Assembly (NCBI GenBank): GCA_030267965.1
Contig: BRYA01001481.1
Location: 2,322 to 14,761 of the forward strand
DNA from: Triparma columacea
Taxonomy: Eukaryota > Sar > Bolidophyceae > Parmales > Triparmaceae
Direction: 5' to 3'
DNA: 12,440 nt
The position numbers and the translations under genes were made by a program. The notes under the pieces were generated by a model. The model saw only the letters and a program-made list of their open reading frames with translations, ran no database searches and was not told where the DNA came from. Positions 1 to 7,426 of the stretch are shown here, in pieces (the stretch's first letter is position 1; every line of letters starts with the position of its first letter).

Positions 1-183
1 GCCTGGGGAAAGGAAGGGTGGGCGGGGGGGCGGGGGAGGGTGGAGAAGACGCGGCGGAAGGGGCGACCAAGGGTTGAAAATGTCATCATCTTCGCCCCCG
101 CGTTCAGGGCCTCCTTGAATGTTTGTGGAAAAAGTCTCAAAACCCCTAACCCGCCTTCCCTCCCCCCCTCCGCATCCAACCAG
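1..183 (+). other. G-rich upstream flank and probable 3' end of an intron
   Basis: The first 45 bases are a run of G tracts broken by single A, T or C bases. From about 121 the sequence becomes pyrimidine-rich. A CTAAC at 146-150 is followed by a C-rich tract and CCAACCAG ending at 183, the same arrangement as in the better-supported introns of this window. This suggests that the tetraspanin coding sequence is entered by splicing at 184. No donor inside the window fits: a GT at 121 would leave an in-frame TGA at 116-118. The intron therefore probably begins outside the window or at a weak site I cannot choose. A short ATG-led frame at 80-118 is not counted as a gene. Confidence 0.45.
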
Positions 184-1114
184 CATGTCCCACAACAAGT
201 GTCTCCTCCTAATTCACGCCGTCCTCGACGCCTTTGCGTTCCTCGTCCAGATTGGTCTCGGTTGGGCCCTCCTTTCCGTTACCCTCCCCTCCACCAACCC
301 CACCCCTAAGTACACCGAGCTGAGGGAGCTGTGCTCAAAGTCGAACCCCTTCCCCCTAACCTCGGACGAGTGCCTAACCGACTACCTCCAGGCCCCCCGC
401 ACGCAGGGCTTCGAGGTAGTCTGGCGTTCCTACTACTACGAGTCAGGCACTGACCCTAACTTCTACCAGAGGATAATCGACATACAGAGAGAGGGCCAGT
501 GCTGCGGTTTCGGCCCCCCCCTCGCGTGCGTCCCCTACGACGCCGAGACCTTCCCCCACTCCAACTCCTTCTCCTCCTCCTACGTGCTCGACACTCCTAG
601 GGGTGATTCGGGAGGTTGGTCCTCCTACGTAGGCTCCCGCGTCAAGTGCCTAGAGGGAGAAGTCGAGCCCAGGTGGTACGCCCCCCAGCCCTACGACGCC
701 GAGGAGTCAAGCGAGAGCGAGGCGTGCGATCAGGTCATCGACCTCGCGGAGGTGCCACCGAGGCTGGGGGGGTGCATGTACGACCTACCGCTAGGGACTT
801 GTAAGGAACAAAGGAACTTCGATATATATAGGGGGTGCATGATGAAACTGGAGATGCAGATATGCGACGAGCTGGCCCCGAGCTGCATCATGGTTTTGGG
901 GATGTCCCTGGTCCAGGTGCTGAGCGTAGTGACGGCGTGCTGCTTCTGCTGGAAGAGGAAGATGCACGACACTTTCCCGGACACACTCAAGGGAGTGCCG
1001 TACGACCCGTTCAAGAAAGGGGAGGGAGACACGGATATTGCAGGAGCACTGGAGAGGAATATTCACAGGCCTAAACATGAAGAACCAGGTATTGAGTTCA
1101 TAGAGGACAATTAG
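184..1114 (+). CDS. Tetraspanin, C-terminal part (last two membrane helices and large loop)
   Basis: Tetraspanins are four-span membrane organisers with a large extracellular loop marked by CCG and other disulfide cysteines. Counting from ATG 185 (A at -3; 309 aa), residues 7-35 form a membrane helix. Residues 36-231 are a Cys-rich loop with CCG at 106-108, further cysteines at 50, 63, 115, 155, 181, 197 and 206, and GC at 217-218. Residues 232-254 form a second helix, followed by a Cys/Lys-Arg turn and an acidic tail. The order GC..helix..CC-basic matches the end of the family's loop and its fourth helix. The N-terminal helix therefore corresponds to the usual third, and helices 1-2 are absent. 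The likely reason is an acceptor site at 183 with earlier exons to the left; exon entry would then be after two codon bases. An in-frame ATG at 119 is possible but lies in intron-like sequence. The family call is firm; the true start is not. Confidence 0.75.
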
Positions 1115-1176
1115 AGTGGGTGGAGGGGGTGGTAGTGGTGTTGGGGGGCAGTGGGGTGGAGTGGGGTGGAAAGGGG
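1115..1176 (+). repeat. G-tract run, G-quadruplex-capable, just after the tetraspanin stop
   Basis: More than ten runs of two to six G separated by one to three bases start immediately after the stop codon, on the sense strand. In an mRNA this would lie in the 3' UTR. The four-tract pattern needed for a quadruplex is present several times over. Folding itself is inference. Confidence 0.55.
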
Positions 1177-1290
1177 GTTATGTTGCTAATTTTGAAATAC
1201 AGTATGTTAGATTGGAAGGCAGCACTCTTGTTCAGTTTTATAGTCTGTTTTCCTCCTTCATGAAGCTTCGAGAGGATTGTGGGTGGTTTA

Positions 1291-1350
1291 TCTCACACAC
1301 ACACACTCACTTCTCTCTCTCACACCCCCCTCCCCCTCCCCCTCCCCCCA
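1291..1350. repeat. Compound microsatellite: CA, CT and CCCCCT units
   Basis: A (CA)n run at about 1294-1308 is followed by a CT run at about 1311-1320, a few CA units, and several CCCCCT-like units up to 1349. It separates the 3' ends of two convergent genes and ends two bases before the stop codon of the minus-strand gene, so it may form part of both 3' regions. Confidence 0.8.
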
Positions 1351-1352
1351 TG

Positions 1353-1844
1353 TCAGTCGTAATCATCGAATCTGCCCCCTCCCTCATTCCCCTCCCCTCC
1401 CACCCTTGCCTCCTCCTCCCTCTTCCTCTCCTCCCTCTTGTTCTCCATGATCCTCTCCTCCTCCACGAAGCCTTCGTTAGCCAGGGTCTCCCAGGCGTCA
1501 TCTGGGATCAAGTTCCCTACTATGAAGGCTGATATTATTCCTGCGAACATTAAAGCAATTCCACCAGCAAATACTGGGCCGTATACGTCATCTCCCATGT
1601 TGAGGATGTCTGATGATGCAGTGGACGTAGTGACAGATGATGTGAAGATGTTAGATTGTAGGTTAGATTGTAGGTTAGATTGTAGATCGAGGAAAGGGAA
1701 TGATGTCGAAGATGAAGCTTTTAACAATGTTGAACTTTTGGACCTTTCAAAACGATTCGACCTAGCAAATGACCTATCTGACGACAATGATACTAATGAT
1801 GACACATTTACAATACTAATTAACGCTAATAATGTTACCAGCAT
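1353..1844 (-). CDS. Small single-span membrane protein, probably plastid-targeted
   Basis: I do not recognise the family. The 163-aa product begins with a strongly hydrophobic stretch (residues 1-16) that fits a signal peptide. It is followed by a Ser- and Arg/Lys-rich, acid-poor stretch (about 18-50). That order resembles the two-part leader used for import into plastids bounded by four membranes. A QSNL-type repeat covers residues 55-65. A single membrane helix (about 90-112, Gly/Ala-rich) is followed by an acidic amphipathic segment and a charged Glu/Arg/Lys/Gly tail ending in acidic residues. This layout resembles small thylakoid or envelope proteins, but no diagnostic motif is present. 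The start at 1844 has A at -3 and gives the signal-like leader. The C-terminal tail overlaps GC-skewed simple sequence and may be poorly conserved. Plastid location is inference. Confidence 0.65.
   Translation of the reverse strand: MLVTLLALISIVNVSSLVSLSSDRSFARSNRFERSKSSTLLKASSSTSFPFLDLQSNLQSNLQSNIFTSSVTTSTASSDILNMGDDVYGPVFAGGIALMFAGIISAFIVGNLIPDDAWETLANEGFVEEERIMENKREERKREEEARVGGEGNEGGGRFDDYD
1651..1685 (-). repeat. 12-bp tandem repeat, three copies, inside the small membrane protein gene
   Basis: The plus-strand unit TTAGATTGTAGG occurs at 1651, 1663 and, one base short, 1675. Because 12 is a multiple of three it encodes a four-residue repeat (LQSN) without breaking the frame. It lies between the presumed transit peptide and the membrane helix, where length changes would be tolerated. 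Confidence 0.9.
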
Positions 1845-2052
1845 GATCTACTGTAGAAAGAAGAAATGCCCAGAGAAATCATCAGAGAATCAGAGTTGGG
1901 GAGTGTAAAAAATAGGACGCAAGGTTGTCGAAAGAACGTTCATCTACTCCCATATGGTAGAATATTACATAACTAGCAGAAGCGTTAAAAAAGAAAAAGC
2001 TGCGAAGGGACGTCAACATGAGCTATGATTTTATTCATCGCACCTGCCCGTG

Positions 2053-3816
2053 TCACGCCGTCTGCGTCACAAATATGTCCCCCAAGGAGCTTCGTCGCCT
2101 CTGTCCTATTATCTTCTTCACGTTATTCGTCCGGAGCCTCACCAGGATCTTGGGGTCGGTCACGAAATTATCAGATATGATGGATCGCTTCTGATCGTTG
2201 AACCACTCTGGAGGTTCTTCCAACCACAATGGCAGCCTCTTGTTCATCCACGCCTTTACCTCTGCGCCAATCTTGTACTCCCACTTGTGCCTATTATCCT
2301 CGAAAATCTTAAATTTCTCTTCGTCTTCCTCGTTCATGGTGAATACCTCTTGAACGCTTTCATTACCTGTTTTCGTGCTGATGAAGGTATGCAGGTACTC
2401 TCTCTTCACCGACACTAGTAGACTCGCGTAAGACACCACCATCCCAGCACATGCAGCCACCATGATTATGACCACGGTGCTCTCCTCCAATCCGCTCTCT
2501 TCTCCTCCGAGTTGCTGTTTATCCTCGCCCAACTCAACGTCCTCGTATGTAATGCCGACATCGTCGACTACCTTCTCATACTGCAACGCTGCAACAACAC
2601 CCATGACTACAGTCAAACCTAAACTGAAAGTGACGTACGCGCCGCCAACCTCGTTAGGATGTCGAAAGTGGACAACAGCGGTCCAGTCGACAATGACCTT
2701 GAGGATGCAACGAATTATCCATGAAATGAACATTCCCAAGCCACCGTATACAGGCGCCCAATGCCAAAGATCTCGCCTCAGCCCTTTGATCGCCAAGTAA
2801 ATGAGAAGCTCTCCTCCCAGCAGTGTTGCCACCTCTGAAATCCCGCCCTTGATGTAGAAAAGAACACACGCAAAGCTTCGCGTAAGCAGGTTGAAGGCCG
2901 AAAGGAAGTACAGCGAAGCGAACACCTTCATCTTACCCTTCACATTGCTCGGAATATACCCGTAAAATGATGGCCTAAGCTTCCGCATCTCCTTATTCAA
3001 ATCCCAATCCCATGACGTGATTGCCGACGTGAAAGCGGCCGTCAAGATGCAGAACGCAAATGAGAAAAGCGCCCTCCTGGTAGGCTTAGACTCAGACATC
3101 AATAGCGCAGACAGTTGGATCAGCGTACCAGGAATAGCCTCTGCCGCCAATTCAGCACTCTTATTCATTGTCAACTCAGTCTGTGCATCCATCATATGTC
3201 CCTCTTCTCGTGCTGACCCACTCGCAACGCGCCATGCGTCAACCCCTGGCTTCATAAGAGACCAGACATAAAACTGCTCCTTTAGCTGTCTCTTCCACGG
3301 CTTCGCTCTATTCTGAGCGAATGCACCAAAAGCTTGTAAAGTGAGGTTGGTCAAGAGACTCCCAAGGGACGCCCGTGCATACCCCCACAAGCTCCTTGTC
3401 TGAAAGTACTGCACGATCATCATAATGTCCGTAACCATATCTCCTATACTCAACAACGCCGCGAAGAAAAGCTTGGCCTTGGCTAGCTTCTGCTTATCCC
3501 CCAGCTTATCTTTCAAGAACTTGGCAACACTGCTATCCAGTTTGACATCAACTGTTAAATAACTGGGAGCCTTCATTGGTACATTGACACCGACAGCATC
3601 ATCCTCGACGATCACAGCTTCGTCGCCCTCATTATCGGCGCCCTCATTGTCGGCGCCCTTTCCCTTAGAGAGAAAAACCCTCTCGGGTGAGAATGTTTTT
3701 GATGGGTTGTTTTCACCCTCCTCTTCATTAGCGGGGATCTCTTGTTTCGTGTCAGTGTCAGGCAGCTTATGTACTGCAGCGCCATCGGAAGGGTCGGATT
3801 GGGGAACGATCTTCAT
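2053..3816 (-). CDS. Multi-pass membrane protein, possibly XK-related-like
   Basis: The 587-aa product has an acidic cytoplasm-like N-terminus (about residues 1-110), roughly eight or nine hydrophobic segments (about 116-138, 148-166, 225-240, 247-268, 297-322, 328-345, 354-376, 391-411, 447-469), and a long charged C-terminal tail. The first helix carries an Asp-rich GDMVTD motif and is followed by a YF-x-x-R turn. A later helix has an EAIPGTLIQ motif. These resemble the early helix with conserved acidic residues and the E-x-x-P-Q-type helix of XK-related scramblase-like proteins; that link is from memory and unverified. The tail holds EEPPEWF (533-539) and a basic RRRSS (573-577), a possible phosphorylation site. 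A 15-bp repeat encodes GADNE twice near residue 54. No introns are needed. The start at 3816 is the first ATG of the open frame; its 5' flank is shared with the LRR gene. Confidence 0.7.
   Translation of the reverse strand: MKIVPQSDPSDGAAVHKLPDTDTKQEIPANEEEGENNPSKTFSPERVFLSKGKGADNEGADNEGDEAVIVEDDAVGVNVPMKAPSYLTVDVKLDSSVAKFLKDKLGDKQKLAKAKLFFAALLSIGDMVTDIMMIVQYFQTRSLWGYARASLGSLLTNLTLQAFGAFAQNRAKPWKRQLKEQFYVWSLMKPGVDAWRVASGSAREEGHMMDAQTELTMNKSAELAAEAIPGTLIQLSALLMSESKPTRRALFSFAFCILTAAFTSAITSWDWDLNKEMRKLRPSFYGYIPSNVKGKMKVFASLYFLSAFNLLTRSFACVLFYIKGGISEVATLLGGELLIYLAIKGLRRDLWHWAPVYGGLGMFISWIIRCILKVIVDWTAVVHFRHPNEVGGAYVTFSLGLTVVMGVVAALQYEKVVDDVGITYEDVELGEDKQQLGGEESGLEESTVVIIMVAACAGMVVSYASLLVSVKREYLHTFISTKTGNESVQEVFTMNEEDEEKFKIFEDNRHKWEYKIGAEVKAWMNKRLPLWLEEPPEWFNDQKRSIISDNFVTDPKILVRLRTNNVKKIIGQRRRSSLGDIFVTQTA
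3625..3656 (-). repeat. 15-bp tandem duplication in the acidic N-terminus
   Basis: Two 15-bp copies differing by one base lie side by side on the plus strand (about 3625-3639 and 3640-3654). They encode GADNE twice. The frame is kept, and the surrounding segment is already low-complexity and acidic. Confidence 0.75.
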
Positions 3817-4372
3817 CTGCTTTTTTTTGATCTTGGCAGAAAATCCGTTTTAGCCCGACGAAGGAGGAGGGAGGAGTCCAAGGGAGGTGGGAAAGGAAAG
3901 AAGGATTGGGGGTTTAAGCTTTCGAATAGGTAAGGAGGACAACACAACACAATGACAATAAAACCCTTGTTATTATTTGTCCTTTTGTCATTTTTTATCT
4001 CCTATTCACGTCAACTTCAAATTATTTCCCCTCTTCCATCACGGTCGCGACTGGTATTCATTGGGTTTGGATTTTTCGTCTCATAGACGAGGTAATACTA
4101 CCTTCGCGGCCATATTTCCGATACTGTTAGTATCATATTGGGGTTGCTATCTGGCAGAGAACCGCCATTGACGCCGTAATGACACATTCCTTGAGGGTCT
4201 CACCATCCCTCTCCCTTGTTCTGTCCGTCACACCATACTAACCCTCCCGAGCCCGTCAATAATGTAGGAAGTCGTAGAGAATCAGTTTGAAATAATAGTC
4301 TGGCCTTTCAACTGTTACCGTAAAGACGGGTGAAAAGATCCTCTCAACCCAAGGACTCTCCCCTTCCCCAAA
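3817..4372. promoter_or_regulatory. Divergent intergenic region between the membrane protein and LRR genes
   Basis: This gap separates the two divergent start codons, so it must hold both promoters unless one transcript starts elsewhere. It contains a purine-rich stretch at about 3860-3935, an A-rich stretch near 3940-3965, and a pyrimidine-rich leader just before ATG 4373. Short open frames here (for example 3977-4171) show no protein-like features. I see no convincing TATA box and no RNA gene. Confidence 0.4.
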
Positions 4373-5662
4373 ATGCCCCAAACAGCAGTATACTATGGCA
4401 CAGACGAGACAGGGAGCTTCAAAGACGATCTTGAGCTCACAGAAGTGACTTTTGCAGAAGGAGTGACGTCGATTGGCGAACGCGCCTTCCAAGGATGCTC
4501 CTCCCTCACGGCCATTACCGTCCCAGATGGAGTGACGAAGATTGGCGATGGAGCCTTCTACGGATGCTCTTCCCTCACGGCCATCAACATCCCGGACGGA
4601 GTAACGACAATTGGCAAACAAGCCTTCGACGGATGCTCCTCCCTCGCAGCCATCACCATCCCGGACTCAGTGACTACGATTGGCGAATACGCCTTCAGAG
4701 AATGCTCCTCCCTCACAGCCATCACCATCCCGGACGGAGTGACAACGATTGGCGATGAAGCCTTCTCTGGATGCTCCTCTCTCACGGCCATTACCATCCC
4801 AGATGGAGTGACGAAGATTTGCTGGGGCGCCTTCTACGGATGCTCCTCCCTCACAGCCATCACCATCCCGGAAGGAGTGACGAAGATTGACTATGACACC
4901 TTCAGGGGATGCTCCTCCCTCACGGCCATCACAATCCCGGACGGAGTGAGGATGATTGGCGAGGGCGCCTTCCAAGACTGCTCCTCCCTCACGGCCATCA
5001 CAATCCCAGACGGAGTGACGATGATTTGCGAAGACGCCTTCAGGGGATGCTTGTCCCTCACGTCCATCACCATCCCAGACGGAGTGACAACGATTGACGT
5101 TTACGCCTTCCAAGGATGCTCCTCCCTCACGGCCATCACCATCCCGGATGGAGTGACAGAAATTGGCGATGGCACCTTCTCTGGATGCTCCTCCCTGACG
5201 GCCATTACTATCCCAGATGGAGTGACGAAGATTTGCTGGGGCGCCTTCATGGGATGCTCCTCTCTCACGGCCATCACCATCCCAGACGGAGTGACAACGA
5301 TTGGCCCTGACGCCTTCGACGGATGCGTAGCCCTGACGAAACTCATTCTATCTCCTGCTGTCTCCATCGGTGAATACTGCTTCTCGGACTGCACTGCCCT
5401 AATCGCTGCTGCTGCTGATAAAAATATGCCGACTGTCTCTGACCTCCTCCATTACAGGTGGCACCGCAAAATCGCTGTGATCGAACGCGTCAACGCTCTT
5501 CTTTGCCTCAAGGGAACCTGGGACCACGTGGAGAATCCACCCAGGAGATCGGCTAGGAAGCGGAAGCGAACTGACGGAGTTGAAGCCCCCAAGCTGAGGG
5601 TAACTGAGGCACGTGAGAAGATCCCGAAAGTTTTGTGGAGAGTTATTCTGGAGTTTCTGTAA
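4373..5662 (+). CDS. BspA-type leucine-rich repeat protein (LRR_5 family)
   Basis: The 429-aa product is built of fourteen consecutive 23-residue repeats (residues 25-346) with consensus ITIPDGVTTIGxxAFxGCSSLTA. This is the Treponema pallidum/BspA subclass of leucine-rich repeats (Pfam LRR_5), a solenoid usually used for binding. The first unit (VTFAEG..) and the last one or two are divergent, as caps usually are. There is no signal peptide or membrane helix, so the protein is probably intracellular. The C-terminal 83 residues contain a basic cluster at 391-399 (RRSARKRKR) that could be a nuclear localisation signal, and end in a hydrophobic KIPKVLWRVILEFL helix. A similar helix-rich tail follows such repeats in other algal proteins, as I recall. 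ATG 4373 has A at -3 and directly precedes the first partial repeat. Binding partner unknown. Confidence 0.9.
   Translation: MPQTAVYYGTDETGSFKDDLELTEVTFAEGVTSIGERAFQGCSSLTAITVPDGVTKIGDGAFYGCSSLTAINIPDGVTTIGKQAFDGCSSLAAITIPDSVTTIGEYAFRECSSLTAITIPDGVTTIGDEAFSGCSSLTAITIPDGVTKICWGAFYGCSSLTAITIPEGVTKIDYDTFRGCSSLTAITIPDGVRMIGEGAFQDCSSLTAITIPDGVTMICEDAFRGCLSLTSITIPDGVTTIDVYAFQGCSSLTAITIPDGVTEIGDGTFSGCSSLTAITIPDGVTKICWGAFMGCSSLTAITIPDGVTTIGPDAFDGCVALTKLILSPAVSIGEYCFSDCTALIAAAADKNMPTVSDLLHYRWHRKIAVIERVNALLCLKGTWDHVENPPRRSARKRKRTDGVEAPKLRVTEAREKIPKVLWRVILEFL
4445..5341 (+). repeat. 69-bp tandem repeat array (13 regular units)
   Basis: Thirteen units of exactly 69 bp, each encoding one LRR, run without spacing; a fourteenth degenerate unit follows. 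Many units share long identical stretches, including synonymous positions, notably around the GCSSLTA and ITIPDG codons. That points to recent expansion or gene conversion rather than old repeats held only by protein selection. The variable positions cluster at residues 9-13 and 16 of each unit. Confidence 0.95.
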
Positions 5663-5710
5663 CTCTTAGGAAAATTATTGAATTATTCTTCTACGCCTTT
5701 TTGTTAGGTT

Positions 5711-5723
5711 CACACACACACAC
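5711..5723. repeat. Short CA microsatellite
   Basis: A (CA)6-type run lies in the 200-bp gap between the LRR gene stop and the chosen start of the carrier gene. No other signal was seen in this gap. Confidence 0.8.
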
Positions 5724-5865
5724 TTGCGGGGACACCTTGTTCCGAGGCTTCTTCTTCATGCCTTTTCGGAGCTCTTCCTTCTGCGAGAAGAACTCGTCGA
5801 GCCTATCTTTTAATGGGGAACTCAAAAGCCAGATTTTAGACATTCTTCTAGTGACTCAAATTGCC

Positions 5866-7257
5866 ATGAGGATATTAATTGCTGTAACGATCATTTATTC
5901 ATTAATATTTTGTACGGATAGTTATATCCAATCATATTCATCGTATAAATATAGTATGACGTATAGAACTCAACATGAAGGGTTATATCCCCCACATCAA
6001 CTTGGACATCGACAAGACTTTCCATCTTCTTCCTCTATTTATTCCTCACAATCTTCCTCTCGACCTTCTTTCCAATCCGTTACCTCATCAAATGCATCTA
6101 TCACATCCATTACATCTATTTCATCCATTAAATCCTCATTACAAACACAATCATCAACACACTCGTCTTCACCCCCATCTACACCCTCCTCTACACCCTC
6201 ACAAACACAACCACAAACACAACCACAAACACACTCACGAACACTATCATCCACATCCAAACCATCCCCTATCAAAACCCTCCTTCCTAACCTCTACCTC
6301 CTCCTTATGCTCCCCCTCATAAGCCCCTTACCAGCCCTATCCCTAAACTCCCCCCCTTCCACTCCAAATTTCCCTTACCTTCCTCTCCAAACCTACTTCC
6401 TAATCTCCCTCTCCGGTGCCTTAGCCTGTGCCCTAACCCACCTAACAGTAGTCCCTCTCGACGTCCTAAAGACCCTCCGTCAGACCTCTTCCTCCTCCAA
6501 GCCCTCCCTATTCTCCGGTTCCCTCCCCACAGTATTAGGCTACTCCTTCTACGGTTTAACAGTATACCCAACCTACAACCTCCTCCTCCGTTACCTCCCC
6601 ACTATATTCATTCACCTAACGCCTCAAGATTCCTCCTTAATATCCGGCGCCCTCGCCGCGTGCGTAGCGTGCGTTGGACTCGCGCCGATGGAAGCTATCA
6701 GGATAAGAACCGTATCAGACCCTTTAACATACGAGAACCTCAACATAAAAGATCGCGCCATTCTTGCCGGTGGTACAAAGGAGTTATACAGGGGTTTACC
6801 GCCCCTCCTAATAAGGCAGGTCTGCTTCGGTACAGTGAAGTTCGCGGCGTTTGAATACCTGCTATCAGTGGTGCTTGAATCTGAAGTATTCGGGTGGACG
6901 GAGAGGGGTGGTTGGGTCGCTAGTTTAGCCGCCGGCGTAGGTGCCGGGCTCGTTGGTTCAATTGTAAGCCAACCTGCGGACGCTGTGCTTACGTGGCTTG
7001 GGGGGGGGGAGGGGGAAAGGGAAGACCTGGTGGGGGGGATGATGGAAATGCTAGAGAAGAGGGGTGTTAAAAGCCTAACCAAGGGGGGGGGGGAAAGACT
7101 TGCATGGGCGGGGTTTATAATAGGGGCGCAGTTTGCACTTTATGACGAAATTAGGGGGAGAGCGGGAGTGGGGGAGGAAGGGATTAAACAGGCGGTTGCG
7201 GAGGCTATGAAGGTTAAGGAAGCTGTGGGGGGAACGGGGATTGGTGGACCCTTTTGA
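5866..7257 (+). CDS. Mitochondrial carrier family protein, phosphate-carrier-like
   Basis: Carrier family proteins have three repeats of two helices, each with a PxDxx[KR]-type signature. From ATG 5866 (463 aa), the signatures are PLDVLK (197-202), PMEAIR (274-279) and PADAVL (370-375). The context ALTHLTVVPLDVLK, the YRGLPPLLIRQ..KFAAFE segment (308-330) and SQPADAV resemble phosphate carriers of the SLC25A3 type. The third signature lacks the usual basic residue, as phosphate carriers also do. Residues 1-20 are hydrophobic and signal-peptide-like. Residues 24-135 are Ser/Thr/Gln/Pro-rich low complexity. This leader is long for the family, so a plastid or other membrane is possible instead of mitochondria. 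The frame is open back to 5635, but that start overlaps the LRR gene; 5866 has G at -3. The coding strand is strongly pyrimidine-rich before 6640 and G-rich after 6980. Confidence 0.82.
   Translation: MRILIAVTIIYSLIFCTDSYIQSYSSYKYSMTYRTQHEGLYPPHQLGHRQDFPSSSSIYSSQSSSRPSFQSVTSSNASITSITSISSIKSSLQTQSSTHSSSPPSTPSSTPSQTQPQTQPQTHSRTLSSTSKPSPIKTLLPNLYLLLMLPLISPLPALSLNSPPSTPNFPYLPLQTYFLISLSGALACALTHLTVVPLDVLKTLRQTSSSSKPSLFSGSLPTVLGYSFYGLTVYPTYNLLLRYLPTIFIHLTPQDSSLISGALAACVACVGLAPMEAIRIRTVSDPLTYENLNIKDRAILAGGTKELYRGLPPLLIRQVCFGTVKFAAFEYLLSVVLESEVFGWTERGGWVASLAAGVGAGLVGSIVSQPADAVLTWLGGGEGEREDLVGGMMEMLEKRGVKSLTKGGGERLAWAGFIIGAQFALYDEIRGRAGVGEEGIKQAVAEAMKVKEAVGGTGIGGPF
6201..6236 (+). repeat. 12-bp tandem repeat in the carrier leader
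   Basis: The unit ACAAACACAACC occurs at 6201 and 6213 with a diverged third copy at 6225. It encodes alternating Thr/Gln/Pro residues within the low-complexity leader. The 12-bp length keeps the frame. Confidence 0.85.
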
Positions 7258-7426
7258 GGATTTAGGGGGGGTTAAACCACCATGTGACTAACACGAGACG
7301 TAAAAAATGAAACCCTTGAAATGAAATTGGCTCAAGGTTACGAGATCAAAAGAAACCCACCCTACGTAATAAAGATGCGTGGTAAATTTAAGCCCAAACT
7401 CTTCGTCCATACCTGATTTCTTCCAA

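Noticed and set aside
121..183. A complete 63-nt intron with a GTTTGT donor at 121
   Set aside because: The frame required by the acceptor has an in-frame TGA at 116-118 just before that donor, so it cannot join coding sequence.
40..309. Plus-strand frame overlapping the tetraspanin start
   Set aside because: Its second half is the wrong frame of the tetraspanin helix, and its first half shows no protein-like features.
1116..1908. Plus-strand frames at 1116-1532 and 1438-1908
   Set aside because: The first is Gly-rich translation of G tracts followed by a microsatellite. The second is antisense to a gene with a convincing signal-like leader and membrane helix.
3977..4171. 64-aa plus frame in the divergent intergenic region
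   Set aside because: Short, no homology recognised, poor start context and no conserved-looking segment; kept as noncoding.
4256..5394. Several open frames on the minus strand and in other plus frames across the LRR gene
   Set aside because: They stay open only because a stop-free 69-bp unit repeats exactly in phase (23 codons). Their products are periodic His/Glu/Val-rich shadows of the real gene.
6624..7082. Minus-strand frame of 152 aa across the carrier gene
   Set aside because: Antisense to the carrier core with its three signature motifs; no recognisable protein features.
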